A program made the position numbers and the translations under genes. A DNA stretch of 11,037 nucleotides from an uncultured Anaerotruncus sp. (lineage in GTDB: Bacteria; Bacillota; Clostridia; Oscillospirales; Ruminococcaceae): positions 1-11,037 of the forward strand of contig NZ_CABUCJ010000081.1 of the NCBI RefSeq assembly GCF_902490045.1, given 5' to 3'. Below the pieces are notes generated by a model, which was given only the letters and a program-made list of their open reading frames with translations, searched no databases and had not been told where the DNA came from. This document shows positions 4,510 through 11,037 of this stretch, one piece after another. Numbering within the stretch: position 1 is the first letter of the stretch; each line of letters begins with the position of its first letter.

Positions 4510-7236
4510 ATGTTTATCAAGACAAAAGAGGAACTGCTGGAATACATCAAGGGGCTGACCGACGGCTTCCGGGGGGAGGAGCCGGAGCGTTTTACCGCGT
4601 CGGCCATCAGCGCCCGGCTGAACATCAGCAGGAACCTCACAAGCCAGTATCTCAACGAGCTCGTCAAGGACGGGCTGCTCGTCAAGGCGAACCTGCGCCC
4701 GGTCTACTTTTTCCACAAGGGAATGCTCGAGACGCAGTACGACGCGACGGTCGCCCAGCCCGCCTTCGACAGCCTGCGGGAGCTGGCGGCGCATCTGAAC
4801 CGTGAAAAAAACCGGCTGCGCAACTTCCAAAAGGCGATCGGCAGCACGCGCAGCATCAGCGACTGCATCGAACAGCTCAAGGCGGCGGTGAAATACCCGC
4901 CCCACGGCCTGCCGGTGCTGCTGACGGGACAGCCCGGGACCGGCAAGAAACTGCTCGCGCGGCTGATGTACGAGTACGCGGCGGACGAGGGGGTCCTGCC
5001 GCCCGGGCGGATGGCCGTGGCCGGCTGCGCCGAATACCGCGGCGACGGGGAGGCGCTCGCCCAGATTTTCGGCGACGCGCGCCGGGGGGACGCCCCCGGA
5101 TGCCTCGCCGCCGCGGACGGCGGGATGCTGCTGCTCGACGAGGCGGGGGCTCTCGGAAGCGAGTGCCAGGAGAAGCTTTTGCAGTTCATGCAGACCGGGC
5201 GCTATTCCCGCTGCGGGGAGGACGCCGTGCGTACGGCGGACGTCCGCCTCGTCTTCACCGTTTCCGCCGAGCCGGGACGCGCGCTCGACCGGGCGCTGCA
5301 GCGCCTGATTCCCGTTTCGGTGAGCGTCCCGCCGCTCGAGGAGCGCACCCCCGAGGAAAAGAAGGAGCTGCTGCTCTATTTCTTCAAGCGGGAGGCCCGC
5401 AAAAACGGGCGCAAAATCTTTATCGGCACAAGCGTTTTCCACCGGATGATGGACTACGTCTACGCGGGGAACGTCGCGCAGCTCAAAAACTGCGTGCGCA
5501 GCTGCTGCGCCAACGCGTTCCTCTACAGCGACGCGGATGCGGAAAGCCTCTACATCTACCAGTACCATCTTCCGGAGGAGATCCTGGCGGCCTCCCGTGC
5601 GGACCCCGCCGCCGAGAACGAGCAGGAGAGCCTCATCAGCATCAACGAGTACGAAAAGCTGGATGCGGTGGATATCTTTGTGCGCTTTTACGATTCGATC
5701 CTTGAGTGCTTTGCCCGGCAGGCGGGGGAGGAGGCGTCGCTCGGCGGCGTGTTCGAGCGGTGCTACGCCTACATCAACAGCTTCATGGACTACCTCTATT
5801 TCGACAAAAAGCACACCAACAGCCGGTTCAACGCGATCAAGCAGGTGGTGGACGGGGTGCTGGAGGCCGTGTCGGAGAAGTATCACGCCGTGCTCCCCGT
5901 CCACTGCGGATTTCTCATTTCGCGCGGGCTCCACGCCCAGATGCAGCGCAACCTCACCCTTCAGCGGTGGCTGGAGCGGCGGGACGCCGAGCTGGAAGGC
6001 GCGCTGGGGACGCTGCGGAGGACCTCGCCAGGGGAAATGACCATCGCGCTCGAGGCGTCGGAGCTCATCGGGCAGAACATGGACCTGCGCATCTCCAAGA
6101 TGGACCTGCTGCTCCTGGCGCTCAACATCAAGTACAGCAACAAGGGCGTACAGGTCAGCGCCATCCGCGGCGTGATCGCCTGCCACGGCTACGCCACGGC
6201 CAGCAGCATGGCCGAGACGGTCAACAAGCTGATCGGGCGGCACACCTTCGACGCGATCGACCTGCCGGTGACCGCCGGTGAGGCGGACCTCGCGGTGCGG
6301 CTGGGCAAGTACATCCGCAGGCGGCCGACGTGCCGGGCGTTCGTCCTGCTCTTCGACACCGGGTCGATGGAGGCGGTGGGCGAGGGCGTGGGCGAAATCG
6401 CGAACATCCGGCTTGGGCTGGCGGACAACGTCTCCACCGCGCTGGCGCTCGCGGTCGGCAGGGGCATCTGGAGCGGGCAGGAGATCGGCACGATCCTCAA
6501 AAGCGCCTGCGGGGACGCGGCGCCCGGCTGCCGGCTGCTCGCCAGCCGGCGCAAGCAGGAGGCGGTCGTCTTCATGAGCGACGCCGACACCGGCGTTGCC
6601 GAACGGATGATCGACCTGTTCAGCGGCAGCCTGCCGCGACCGATTGATACGGCGGTGATCGCCTACGACTACTACCGGCTGATCCACAGCCGCGAGGAGG
6701 ACGAGCTGTTCGGGCGGTACGACGTGAAGCTGCTGATCGGCGCGATGGACCCCGGCTTCGAGGGCGTTCCCTTTTTGGCGATCGGCGACATGATCACGGC
6801 GGAGGGGCTCGGCAGGATCGACGCGGCGCTTTCGGGCGGACTCGACGCGGCCGAGCTCGACGCCTTCAACAAGAACCTGCTCAAGGATTTTTCGCTGCTC
6901 AACGTGGTCAAGCACCTCACAATCCTCAATCCCGAAAAGCTGATGGGGTACGTGCAGGAGGCGGTGACCCGGCTGCGCGGCATCACCGGAAAACGGTTCA
7001 GCAACCGGGTGACCATCGCGCTCTACATCCACGTCAGCTGCCTGATCGAACGGCTGATCACCCGGACCCCCATCGAGCAGTATCCCGAGACGGAGGGGTT
7101 CCTGCGGGAAAAGGAGCGGTTCGTGGCGCAGGTCAAGGAGGCGTTCCATTTCCTGACGAGCCACTACGCGGTGGAAATCCCCGTCAGCGAGATCGCATAC
7201 ATCTACCAGCTCGTCGCGCTGGATTACGAGGACTGA
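4510..7236 (+). CDS. LevR-like PTS-controlled transcriptional regulator with degenerate AAA+ domain
   Basis: This is the regulator of the PTS operon that follows. The 908-residue protein has LevR/ManR architecture. A winged HTH (about 25-70) is followed by an AAA+ domain (about 108-340; PVLLTGQPGTGKK at 135-147, Walker B MLLLDE at 206-211, GNVAQLKNCVR at 320-330). A PRD1-like helical region (about 385-500, H465) comes next, then an EIIA-Man-like domain with H559 in VIACHGYATASS, an EIIB-Gat-like segment (about 683-760), and a C-terminal PRD with H841 in ALYIHVSCLIERL. Three features are odd. Walker A ends GKK where Ser/Thr should follow Lys. The GAFTGA sigma-54 contact loop is absent, with about 6 residues missing near 188-198. 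The usual Cys of the EIIB-like domain appears to be Ser (S690). I infer that it no longer activates sigma-54 and may act on ordinary promoters or as a repressor. GGGAGG at 4496-4501 supports the ATG at 4510. Confidence 0.88.
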   Translation: MFIKTKEELLEYIKGLTDGFRGEEPERFTASAISARLNISRNLTSQYLNELVKDGLLVKANLRPVYFFHKGMLETQYDATVAQPAFDSLRELAAHLNREKNRLRNFQKAIGSTRSISDCIEQLKAAVKYPPHGLPVLLTGQPGTGKKLLARLMYEYAADEGVLPPGRMAVAGCAEYRGDGEALAQIFGDARRGDAPGCLAAADGGMLLLDEAGALGSECQEKLLQFMQTGRYSRCGEDAVRTADVRLVFTVSAEPGRALDRALQRLIPVSVSVPPLEERTPEEKKELLLYFFKREARKNGRKIFIGTSVFHRMMDYVYAGNVAQLKNCVRSCCANAFLYSDADAESLYIYQYHLPEEILAASRADPAAENEQESLISINEYEKLDAVDIFVRFYDSILECFARQAGEEASLGGVFERCYAYINSFMDYLYFDKKHTNSRFNAIKQVVDGVLEAVSEKYHAVLPVHCGFLISRGLHAQMQRNLTLQRWLERRDAELEGALGTLRRTSPGEMTIALEASELIGQNMDLRISKMDLLLLALNIKYSNKGVQVSAIRGVIACHGYATASSMAETVNKLIGRHTFDAIDLPVTAGEADLAVRLGKYIRRRPTCRAFVLLFDTGSMEAVGEGVGEIANIRLGLADNVSTALALAVGRGIWSGQEIGTILKSACGDAAPGCRLLASRRKQEAVVFMSDADTGVAERMIDLFSGSLPRPIDTAVIAYDYYRLIHSREEDELFGRYDVKLLIGAMDPGFEGVPFLAIGDMITAEGLGRIDAALSGGLDAAELDAFNKNLLKDFSLLNVVKHLTILNPEKLMGYVQEAVTRLRGITGKRFSNRVTIALYIHVSCLIERLITRTPIEQYPETEGFLREKERFVAQVKEAFHFLTSHYAVEIPVSEIAYIYQLVALDYED

Positions 7237-7257
7237 CAAAAGAAAGGAAGAACGGGT

Positions 7258-7653
7258 ATGGTTGGAATACTGGTGGTGTCCCACGGCGGACTGGCGGAGG
7301 CGATGGTCAGGGCCGGCGAGCTGATCGCCGGGAAGTGCGAGCGGGTCGAGGCGGTTTCGCTCGAGCCGGGCGTGGATATGGACGCCTTCAACGAGCAGTT
7401 TTGCAGCCGGGTGCGCGCGCTCGACGACGGCAGCGGCGTGCTTGTGCTGGCCGACATGTACGCGGGAACCCCCTGCAACGTGGCGGCCCGCAATATCCGC
7501 GCCCTCGGATACGAGTGCGTGAGCGGGGCGAACCTCGCGATGCTCATCGAGGCGATCTCGATGCGGGAGGGCCGCACCGCGGCCGAAATCCGGGACGCCG
7601 CGCTCGAATCGGCGCGGGAATCGATCCGGAACCTGCGTGAAATTTACCAGTAG
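7258..7653 (+). CDS. PTS mannose-family enzyme IIA
   Basis: This is the cytoplasmic phosphocarrier that takes phosphate from HPr and passes it to IIB. The 131-residue protein has the EIIA-Man fold signature: active-site H9 in GILVVSHGGLAEAM, then VLVLADMYAGTPCNVAAR (61-78), whose Asp66 and GTPCN turn surround the phosphohistidine in this family. The length is typical for a stand-alone IIA domain. AAAGGAAG precedes the ATG. It begins 21 nt after the regulator stop and 12 nt before IIB, so it sits inside one transcript. It is likely also a signalling partner of the regulator's EIIA- and PRD-type domains. The substrate cannot be read from IIA. Confidence 0.93.
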   Translation: MVGILVVSHGGLAEAMVRAGELIAGKCERVEAVSLEPGVDMDAFNEQFCSRVRALDDGSGVLVLADMYAGTPCNVAARNIRALGYECVSGANLAMLIEAISMREGRTAAEIRDAALESARESIRNLREIYQ

Positions 7654-7665
7654 AGGAGTGGGAAG

Positions 7666-8139
7666 ATGAAAAATATCGTATTGGTGCGGATCGACGACCG
7701 GCTCATCCACGGGCAGATCATGACCCAGTGGTCGCGGCTCTACAGCCCGACCGAGATCATGGTGGTCGACGATGAGACCTATCGGGATTCGTTTATGACC
7801 GAGGTGCTGCTGATGGCGGTGCCCAAGGAGTTCAAGGCCGTGGTGGCCGATGTGGACAGGGCGGCGGAATACCTGCTGCAGGATGCGGGGGAAGAGCGCA
7901 TCCTCATGCTGGTGAAGGTGCCCGAGACGGTGGAGGCGCTCGTGGACCGCGGCGTCGATATCCGCGCGCTCAACGTGGGCGGCATGTGCAAGCGCGCGGG
8001 CCGGTCGACCCTCTACCGAAACATCTCCTCATCCCCGGCGGAGAACGAGACCCTCCTGCGCCTGCAGAAGCGCGGCGTGCGCGTCTATGTGCAGGTGGTG
8101 CCGGAGGACAAGGAAATGGAAATCGACAAAGTGTTATAG
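7666..8139 (+). CDS. PTS mannose/fructose/sorbose-family enzyme IIB
   Basis: This is the cytoplasmic phosphotransfer protein that accepts phosphate from IIA H9 and phosphorylates the incoming substrate at the IIC/IID channel. The 157-residue protein starts with the family hallmark VRIDDRLIHGQIMTQW (7-22), with the phosphorylated histidine at H15. It continues with the typical MVVDDETYRDS segment and ends in a VQVVPEDK strand. The ATG at 7666 is preceded by GAGGAGTGGGA. It is 12 nt downstream of IIA and 13 nt upstream of IIC. In LevR-type systems the cognate IIB phosphorylates the regulator when substrate is absent. The same may hold here because the regulator keeps its EIIA-type H559. Confidence 0.93.
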   Translation: MKNIVLVRIDDRLIHGQIMTQWSRLYSPTEIMVVDDETYRDSFMTEVLLMAVPKEFKAVVADVDRAAEYLLQDAGEERILMLVKVPETVEALVDRGVDIRALNVGGMCKRAGRSTLYRNISSSPAENETLLRLQKRGVRVYVQVVPEDKEMEIDKVL

Positions 8140-8152
8140 AGGAGGAAGGAAA

Positions 8153-8896
8153 ATGACTGTTCTGCAAGCGATTCTGATCGGGGTCGTCTACTACCTGGGG
8201 AGCGCGCCGTGGGCCATCGGCTACCTCACCGTCTGCAAGCCGCTCGTCGCCGGCACGCTGGTCGGCTGCATCCTCGGCGCGCCCGCGGAGGGCGCGATCA
8301 TGGGCGCGACTATCCAGCTGATCTATCTGGGCTGGATGTCGGTCGGCGGCTCCCAGCCCTCCGACCCGGCGCTCGCCGGGACGCTGGCCACGGCGCTGGC
8401 CATCGCCTCCAACCTTGACACGGGCGTCGCGCTCACCCTGTCGGTCCCGCTCGGCATGCTGGGCACCTTCGTGTGGGTCGGGCGCAACACCTTCAACGTC
8501 GTCATCTCGCATATGGCGGACAAGCCCACCCGCGAGGCGAACACCCGCGGCATCTGGCGGGTCAACGTGCTCTATCCGCAGCCGGTCCTGCTGCTCATGA
8601 CCGTGCTGCCCGTCGCGCTCGCCGCCTACTTCGGGCCCGAGTTCGTCCAGAGCGCGCTCGACTTCCTCGGCACCCGCGTGCTCGGCATCCTCACCCTCAT
8701 CGGCGGCGTGCTCCCGGCGGTCGGCATCGCGCTCAACCTCAAGGTGATCATGAAAAAGAGCGTGGCGCCCTACTTCTTCATGGGCTTTTTCCTCGTGTCC
8801 TACCTGGGCATGACGATGATGGGCGTGGCGGCCTTTGCGATCGCCGCGGCGGCGCTCTATCTCTTCAACGACATGCAGAAAGCGGAGGTGGCTTAA
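8153..8896 (+). CDS. PTS mannose/sorbose-family enzyme IIC (membrane channel)
   Basis: This membrane subunit, with IID, forms the substrate translocation path. The 247-residue protein is highly hydrophobic, with about seven to eight predicted membrane segments and the family-typical polar stretch GGSQPSDPALAGTLATALAIA around residue 63-83 in the substrate-binding half. An RN/NxF-type loop is followed by a cytoplasmic basic segment. I chose the ATG at 8153 because AGAGGAGGAAG lies immediately upstream (8138-8148). A longer in-frame start at 8087 would overlap IIB and add 22 basic residues. The stop TAA at 8894-8896 abuts the ATG of IID, indicating tight coupling. Substrate specificity is not evident; mannose-family IIC proteins handle diverse hexoses, amino sugars and glycated compounds. 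Confidence 0.92.
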   Translation: MTVLQAILIGVVYYLGSAPWAIGYLTVCKPLVAGTLVGCILGAPAEGAIMGATIQLIYLGWMSVGGSQPSDPALAGTLATALAIASNLDTGVALTLSVPLGMLGTFVWVGRNTFNVVISHMADKPTREANTRGIWRVNVLYPQPVLLLMTVLPVALAAYFGPEFVQSALDFLGTRVLGILTLIGGVLPAVGIALNLKVIMKKSVAPYFFMGFFLVSYLGMTMMGVAAFAIAAAALYLFNDMQKAEVA

Positions 8897-9736
8897 ATGG
8901 CAAAGGAGAAAACCGGCGTCGTCCAGTCGATCGTCACCAGGAGGGACCTGCTCTACGCGTGGTTCAAGTGGTTTGTTTTTTCCCACTGCTGCATCAACTA
9001 CGAGCGCTTTGAGAGCCTCGGCTTTACCAACGCGATCAGCCACATCCTCGCCAAGCTCTATCCCTCCAAGGAGGAGCTGAGCGAGGCGCTCGAGAGGCAC
9101 CAGGAATTCTTCAACACCGAGCCCTACATCGGCATCGTGATCATGGGCATCAGCGTGGCGATGGAGGAGCAGCGCGCCAAGGACGGCAGCGTCTCGGGCG
9201 AGGCGATCACCGCGGTCAAGACCGGCCTCATGGGACCGCTGGCGGGCATCGGCGACACCCTCAACCAGGCGATCATCTATCCCATCCTGCTCGCCTTCTC
9301 CGTCGCGCTCGTGCTGGAAAACAACCTCGGCGTCGCGGGCGTCGTCATCTACTGCGTGCTCGTCGTCGCCGCGATGGCCGCCCAGAGCATCTATTTCGTC
9401 AACTACGGCTACCGTCTCGGCAAGGACGCGGTCTCCAAAATCCTGCGCGGCGGGCTCATGGACCGCATCGTCCACGCGGCGGGCATCGTCGGGTGCGGCG
9501 TGCTCGGCGCGCTGACCGCCACCTATGTGAGCCTGTCCACCACCCTTACCTACGGCAGCGGCGAGCAGGCCATCAGCCTGCAGGCCGACTTCCTCGACCA
9601 GCTGATGCCCAAGATGCTCCCGCTCGCGGTGACGCTCGTCTGCTTCTGGCTCGTCAAGAAGGGCAAGGGCGCGATCAAGATCATGGGAATCCTGGCGGTG
9701 GGCGTCGTGGCGCTCAGCCTGCTGCACATTATTTGA
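8897..9736 (+). CDS. PTS mannose/sorbose-family enzyme IID
   Basis: This is the membrane partner of IIC and is unique to the mannose PTS family. The 279-residue protein has a cytoplasmic N-terminal region and the signatures FNTEPYIGIVIMGI (about 72-85), ISVAMEEQRA and KTGLMGPLAGIGDTLNQ (about 110-126). Hydrophobic segments follow, and the protein ends in a C-terminal membrane anchor (about 260-279). Translation starts directly after the IIC stop, using GGAGGTGG inside the end of IIC as ribosome binding site. Its length is typical. With IIA, IIB and IIC it completes a four-gene transporter. The next gene, a PsuG homologue, starts 20 nt later, which suggests that the imported phosphorylated compound is its substrate. 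Confidence 0.93.
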   Translation: MAKEKTGVVQSIVTRRDLLYAWFKWFVFSHCCINYERFESLGFTNAISHILAKLYPSKEELSEALERHQEFFNTEPYIGIVIMGISVAMEEQRAKDGSVSGEAITAVKTGLMGPLAGIGDTLNQAIIYPILLAFSVALVLENNLGVAGVVIYCVLVVAAMAAQSIYFVNYGYRLGKDAVSKILRGGLMDRIVHAAGIVGCGVLGALTATYVSLSTTLTYGSGEQAISLQADFLDQLMPKMLPLAVTLVCFWLVKKGKGAIKIMGILAVGVVALSLLHII

Positions 9737-9756
9737 AGAGAAGGAGAAGCTGACAG

Positions 9757-10689
9757 ATGAATATCGAACCATACATGACCGTCGCCCCCCGCGTGCGGGA
9801 GGCAATCCAAAACGGCGAGCCGGTCGTCGCGCTTGAAAGCTCGATCATCTCGCACGGCATGCCCTATCCGACCAACGTCGAGACCGCCCTTATGGCGGAG
9901 GAGACGGTGCGGGAATACGGCGCGGTGCCCGCGACCATCGGCGTTTATAAGGGGAAGATCGTCGTGGGGCTCGACCGGGAGCAGGTCGGCGCGCTCGCCA
10001 ACAATCCGGCGGATCCCGCCTCCAGGGCGATGAAGGCGTCGGTCAAGGGCATCCCCTACGCCATTGTGAACGGGCTCAACGCGGGCTTCACGATCGCGGC
10101 GATCCTGCGGTGCGCGTCGATCGCGGGCATCCGGTTCATGGCGACCGGCGGCATCGGCGGGGTCAGCAAGGGCGGGGAGCTGTCGATGGACGTCTCCGCC
10201 GACCTCGACGAGTTCGGCCGCACGAGCATCGGGGTCATCAGCGCGGGCTGCAAGTCGATCCTCGACATCGGCCGCACCAAGGAGTACCTCGAGACCAAGG
10301 ACGTGCCCGTCATCGGCATGGGGACCGACTCCTTCCCCGCCTTCTTCACTCCGCACAGCCGGTACCGCATCGACTACCGGATCGACGACTACCATATGGT
10401 GGCCCGGTTCCTCAAGGCAAAGTGGGAGATGGGCTTCGAGGGCGCGGCGATCCTCTCCAACCCGATCCCCGAGCAGTTCGCGATCGCGGAGGAGGTCATC
10501 GACGCGGCGATTGCCCGGGCGGTCGAGATGGCGAAGGAGGAGGGGATCGCAGGCGAAAAAAACACGCCGTTTTTGCTCTCCAGGGTCAATGAGCTGACCG
10601 GAGGCGCGAGCCTTGCGGCCAACGTTGAAATCATCCGCAACAACGCGCGCGTCGCCGCGGTTATCGCGCGGGAATACCACGCGCTGTGA
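9757..10689 (+). CDS. psuG: Pseudouridine-5'-phosphate glycosidase homologue (PsuG/IndA family)
   Basis: PsuG enzymes cleave the C-glycosidic bond of pseudouridine 5'-phosphate to uracil and ribose 5-phosphate via a Lys-ribose imine and a metal ion. The 310-residue protein covers the full family length and keeps the key residues by alignment to the E. coli enzyme as I recall it: E27 in VALESSIISHGMPYP, K93, metal ligand D149 in DVSADL, catalytic K166 in AGCKSILD, and N289 in LAANV. One family motif is altered: GGIGGVHRGAE is GGIGGVSKGGE here, so His137 becomes Ser and Arg138 becomes Lys. No PfkB-type pseudouridine kinase is nearby. The preceding PTS could supply the phosphorylated substrate. 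AAGGAG (9741-9746) supports the ATG. The exact substrate may be pseudouridine or another C- or N-glycoside. Confidence 0.88.
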   Translation: MNIEPYMTVAPRVREAIQNGEPVVALESSIISHGMPYPTNVETALMAEETVREYGAVPATIGVYKGKIVVGLDREQVGALANNPADPASRAMKASVKGIPYAIVNGLNAGFTIAAILRCASIAGIRFMATGGIGGVSKGGELSMDVSADLDEFGRTSIGVISAGCKSILDIGRTKEYLETKDVPVIGMGTDSFPAFFTPHSRYRIDYRIDDYHMVARFLKAKWEMGFEGAAILSNPIPEQFAIAEEVIDAAIARAVEMAKEEGIAGEKNTPFLLSRVNELTGGASLAANVEIIRNNARVAAVIAREYHAL

Positions 10690-10714
10690 GCGGAAGGGGT
10701 ATGTGAGGGACTTT

Positions 10715-10972
10715 ATGCAGCAGTTTGACTATACGATCAGCGATCCGATGGGCCTGCACGCCCGCCCCGCCGGCCAGCTCGTCAGGCGGGCGGCGGCCTT
10801 CAAAAGCCGCGTGACCATCCGTCGGGGGGACCGGGAGGCCGACTGCACCCGCCTGCTGCGGGTGATGTCCCTCTGCGCGGCGGCGGGGGAGACGGTGACC
10901 TTCACGGTGGACGGCGAGGACGAGCAGGCGGCGTGCGAGGCGATGCGCGCCTTCTGCGCCGAAAGCCTGTGA
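10715..10972 (+). CDS. HPr-family PTS phosphocarrier lacking the regulatory Ser46
   Basis: HPr shuttles phosphate from enzyme I to IIA proteins. The 85-residue protein carries the active site GLHARPAGQL with H15 and R17 at canonical positions. The second HPr motif VMSL (50-53) is kept, but the residue at position 46, a regulatory serine in Firmicutes HPr, is Arg (TRLLRVMSL, 45-53). It should therefore transfer phosphate but not be a target of HPr kinase/phosphorylase. The ATG at 10715, with GAGGG five nt upstream, gives a standard-length HPr. A longer frame to 10613 would overlap PsuG and add unrelated residues. It lies between PsuG and enzyme I, so the operon encodes its own general PTS proteins. 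A housekeeping HPr elsewhere in the genome is likely but not visible. Confidence 0.9.
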   Translation: MQQFDYTISDPMGLHARPAGQLVRRAAAFKSRVTIRRGDREADCTRLLRVMSLCAAAGETVTFTVDGEDEQAACEAMRAFCAESL

Positions 10973-10989
10973 GCGGAAGGGAGAACAAG

Positions 10990-11037
10990 ATGAAGATTCT
11001 GGAAGGAACGGGGACCTCCGGAGGAATCGCTGTCGGG
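10990..11037 (+). CDS. PTS enzyme I, N-terminal fragment cut by window end
   Basis: Only 16 codons are visible, reading MKILEGTGTSGGIAVG. This matches the conserved start of phosphoenolpyruvate-protein phosphotransferase (M-x4-G-x-x-x-S-x-GIA-x-G). A GGAAGGGAG ribosome binding site lies just upstream, and the gene begins 17 nt after the HPr stop. Enzyme I uses phosphoenolpyruvate to phosphorylate HPr. The catalytic His lies beyond the window, so activity cannot be judged. The position right after an HPr gene strongly supports the call. Confidence 0.8.
   Translation, partial: MKILEGTGTSGGIAVG

Noticed and set aside
4486..7710. A 1074-codon open frame on the minus strand, opposite the LevR-like gene and PTS IIA
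   Set aside because: Length alone is not evidence in such GC-rich DNA. The composition is that of a codon-position shadow of the + strand genes, with no domain or ribosome binding site.
7970..9805. A 611-codon open frame on the minus strand, opposite PTS IIC and IID
   Set aside because: Same reasoning: the sequence is His/Asp/Glu/Arg-rich because it is the complement of hydrophobic membrane-protein codons.

Overview
The window is about 11 kb of GC-rich DNA. It has strong AGGAGG-type ribosome binding sites, short intergenic gaps and gene families typical of anaerobic Firmicutes: an ECF transporter, a LevR-type PTS regulator, a mannose-family PTS and a HutC-type GntR regulator. This points to a high-GC member of the Clostridia, perhaps an Oscillospirales-like gut bacterium. 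The taxon is inferred from style, not from a marker gene. All supported genes lie on the + strand. No rRNA, tRNA, CRISPR array, insertion sequence or phage gene was seen.

Left block (1-4234). The end of an energy-coupling ABC ATPase, whose reading frame is open to the window edge, overlaps an EcfT membrane subunit. A SAM hydroxide adenosyltransferase (DUF62) follows, which splits SAM into adenosine and methionine. After a GC-rich hairpin come a GNAT acetyltransferase and a GntR/UTRA repressor that overlap by 8 nt. The block closes with a strong intrinsic terminator at 4191-4234. An almost perfect sigma-A promoter lies inside the GNAT gene and could express the GntR gene separately.

Spacer (4160-4509). 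It holds the terminator, a run of roughly helically spaced A-tracts, and a candidate promoter whose -35/-10 spacer is an inverted repeat.

Right block (4510 to the right edge). This is one tightly packed operon: a LevR-like regulator, mannose-family PTS IIA, IIB, IIC and IID, a PsuG-type pseudouridine-5'-phosphate glycosidase homologue, an HPr-like protein and the first 16 codons of PTS enzyme I. All histidines of a complete phosphorelay are visible (HPr H15, IIA H9, IIB H15), and the regulator has its own EIIA-type and PRD histidines. No PsuK-type kinase is present within the window.

Main hypothesis: the PTS imports and phosphorylates a C-nucleoside or related glycoside in one step, replacing the kinase. 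The PsuG homologue then cleaves the phosphorylated product to a pentose phosphate and a base. The regulator is unusual. Its AAA+ domain lacks the GAFTGA sigma-54 contact loop, and its Walker A ends in GKK instead of GKS/T. The operon HPr has Arg where the regulatory Ser46 should be. Together these suggest a self-contained, insulated PTS that senses its own substrate flux without classical sigma-54 activation or HprK control.
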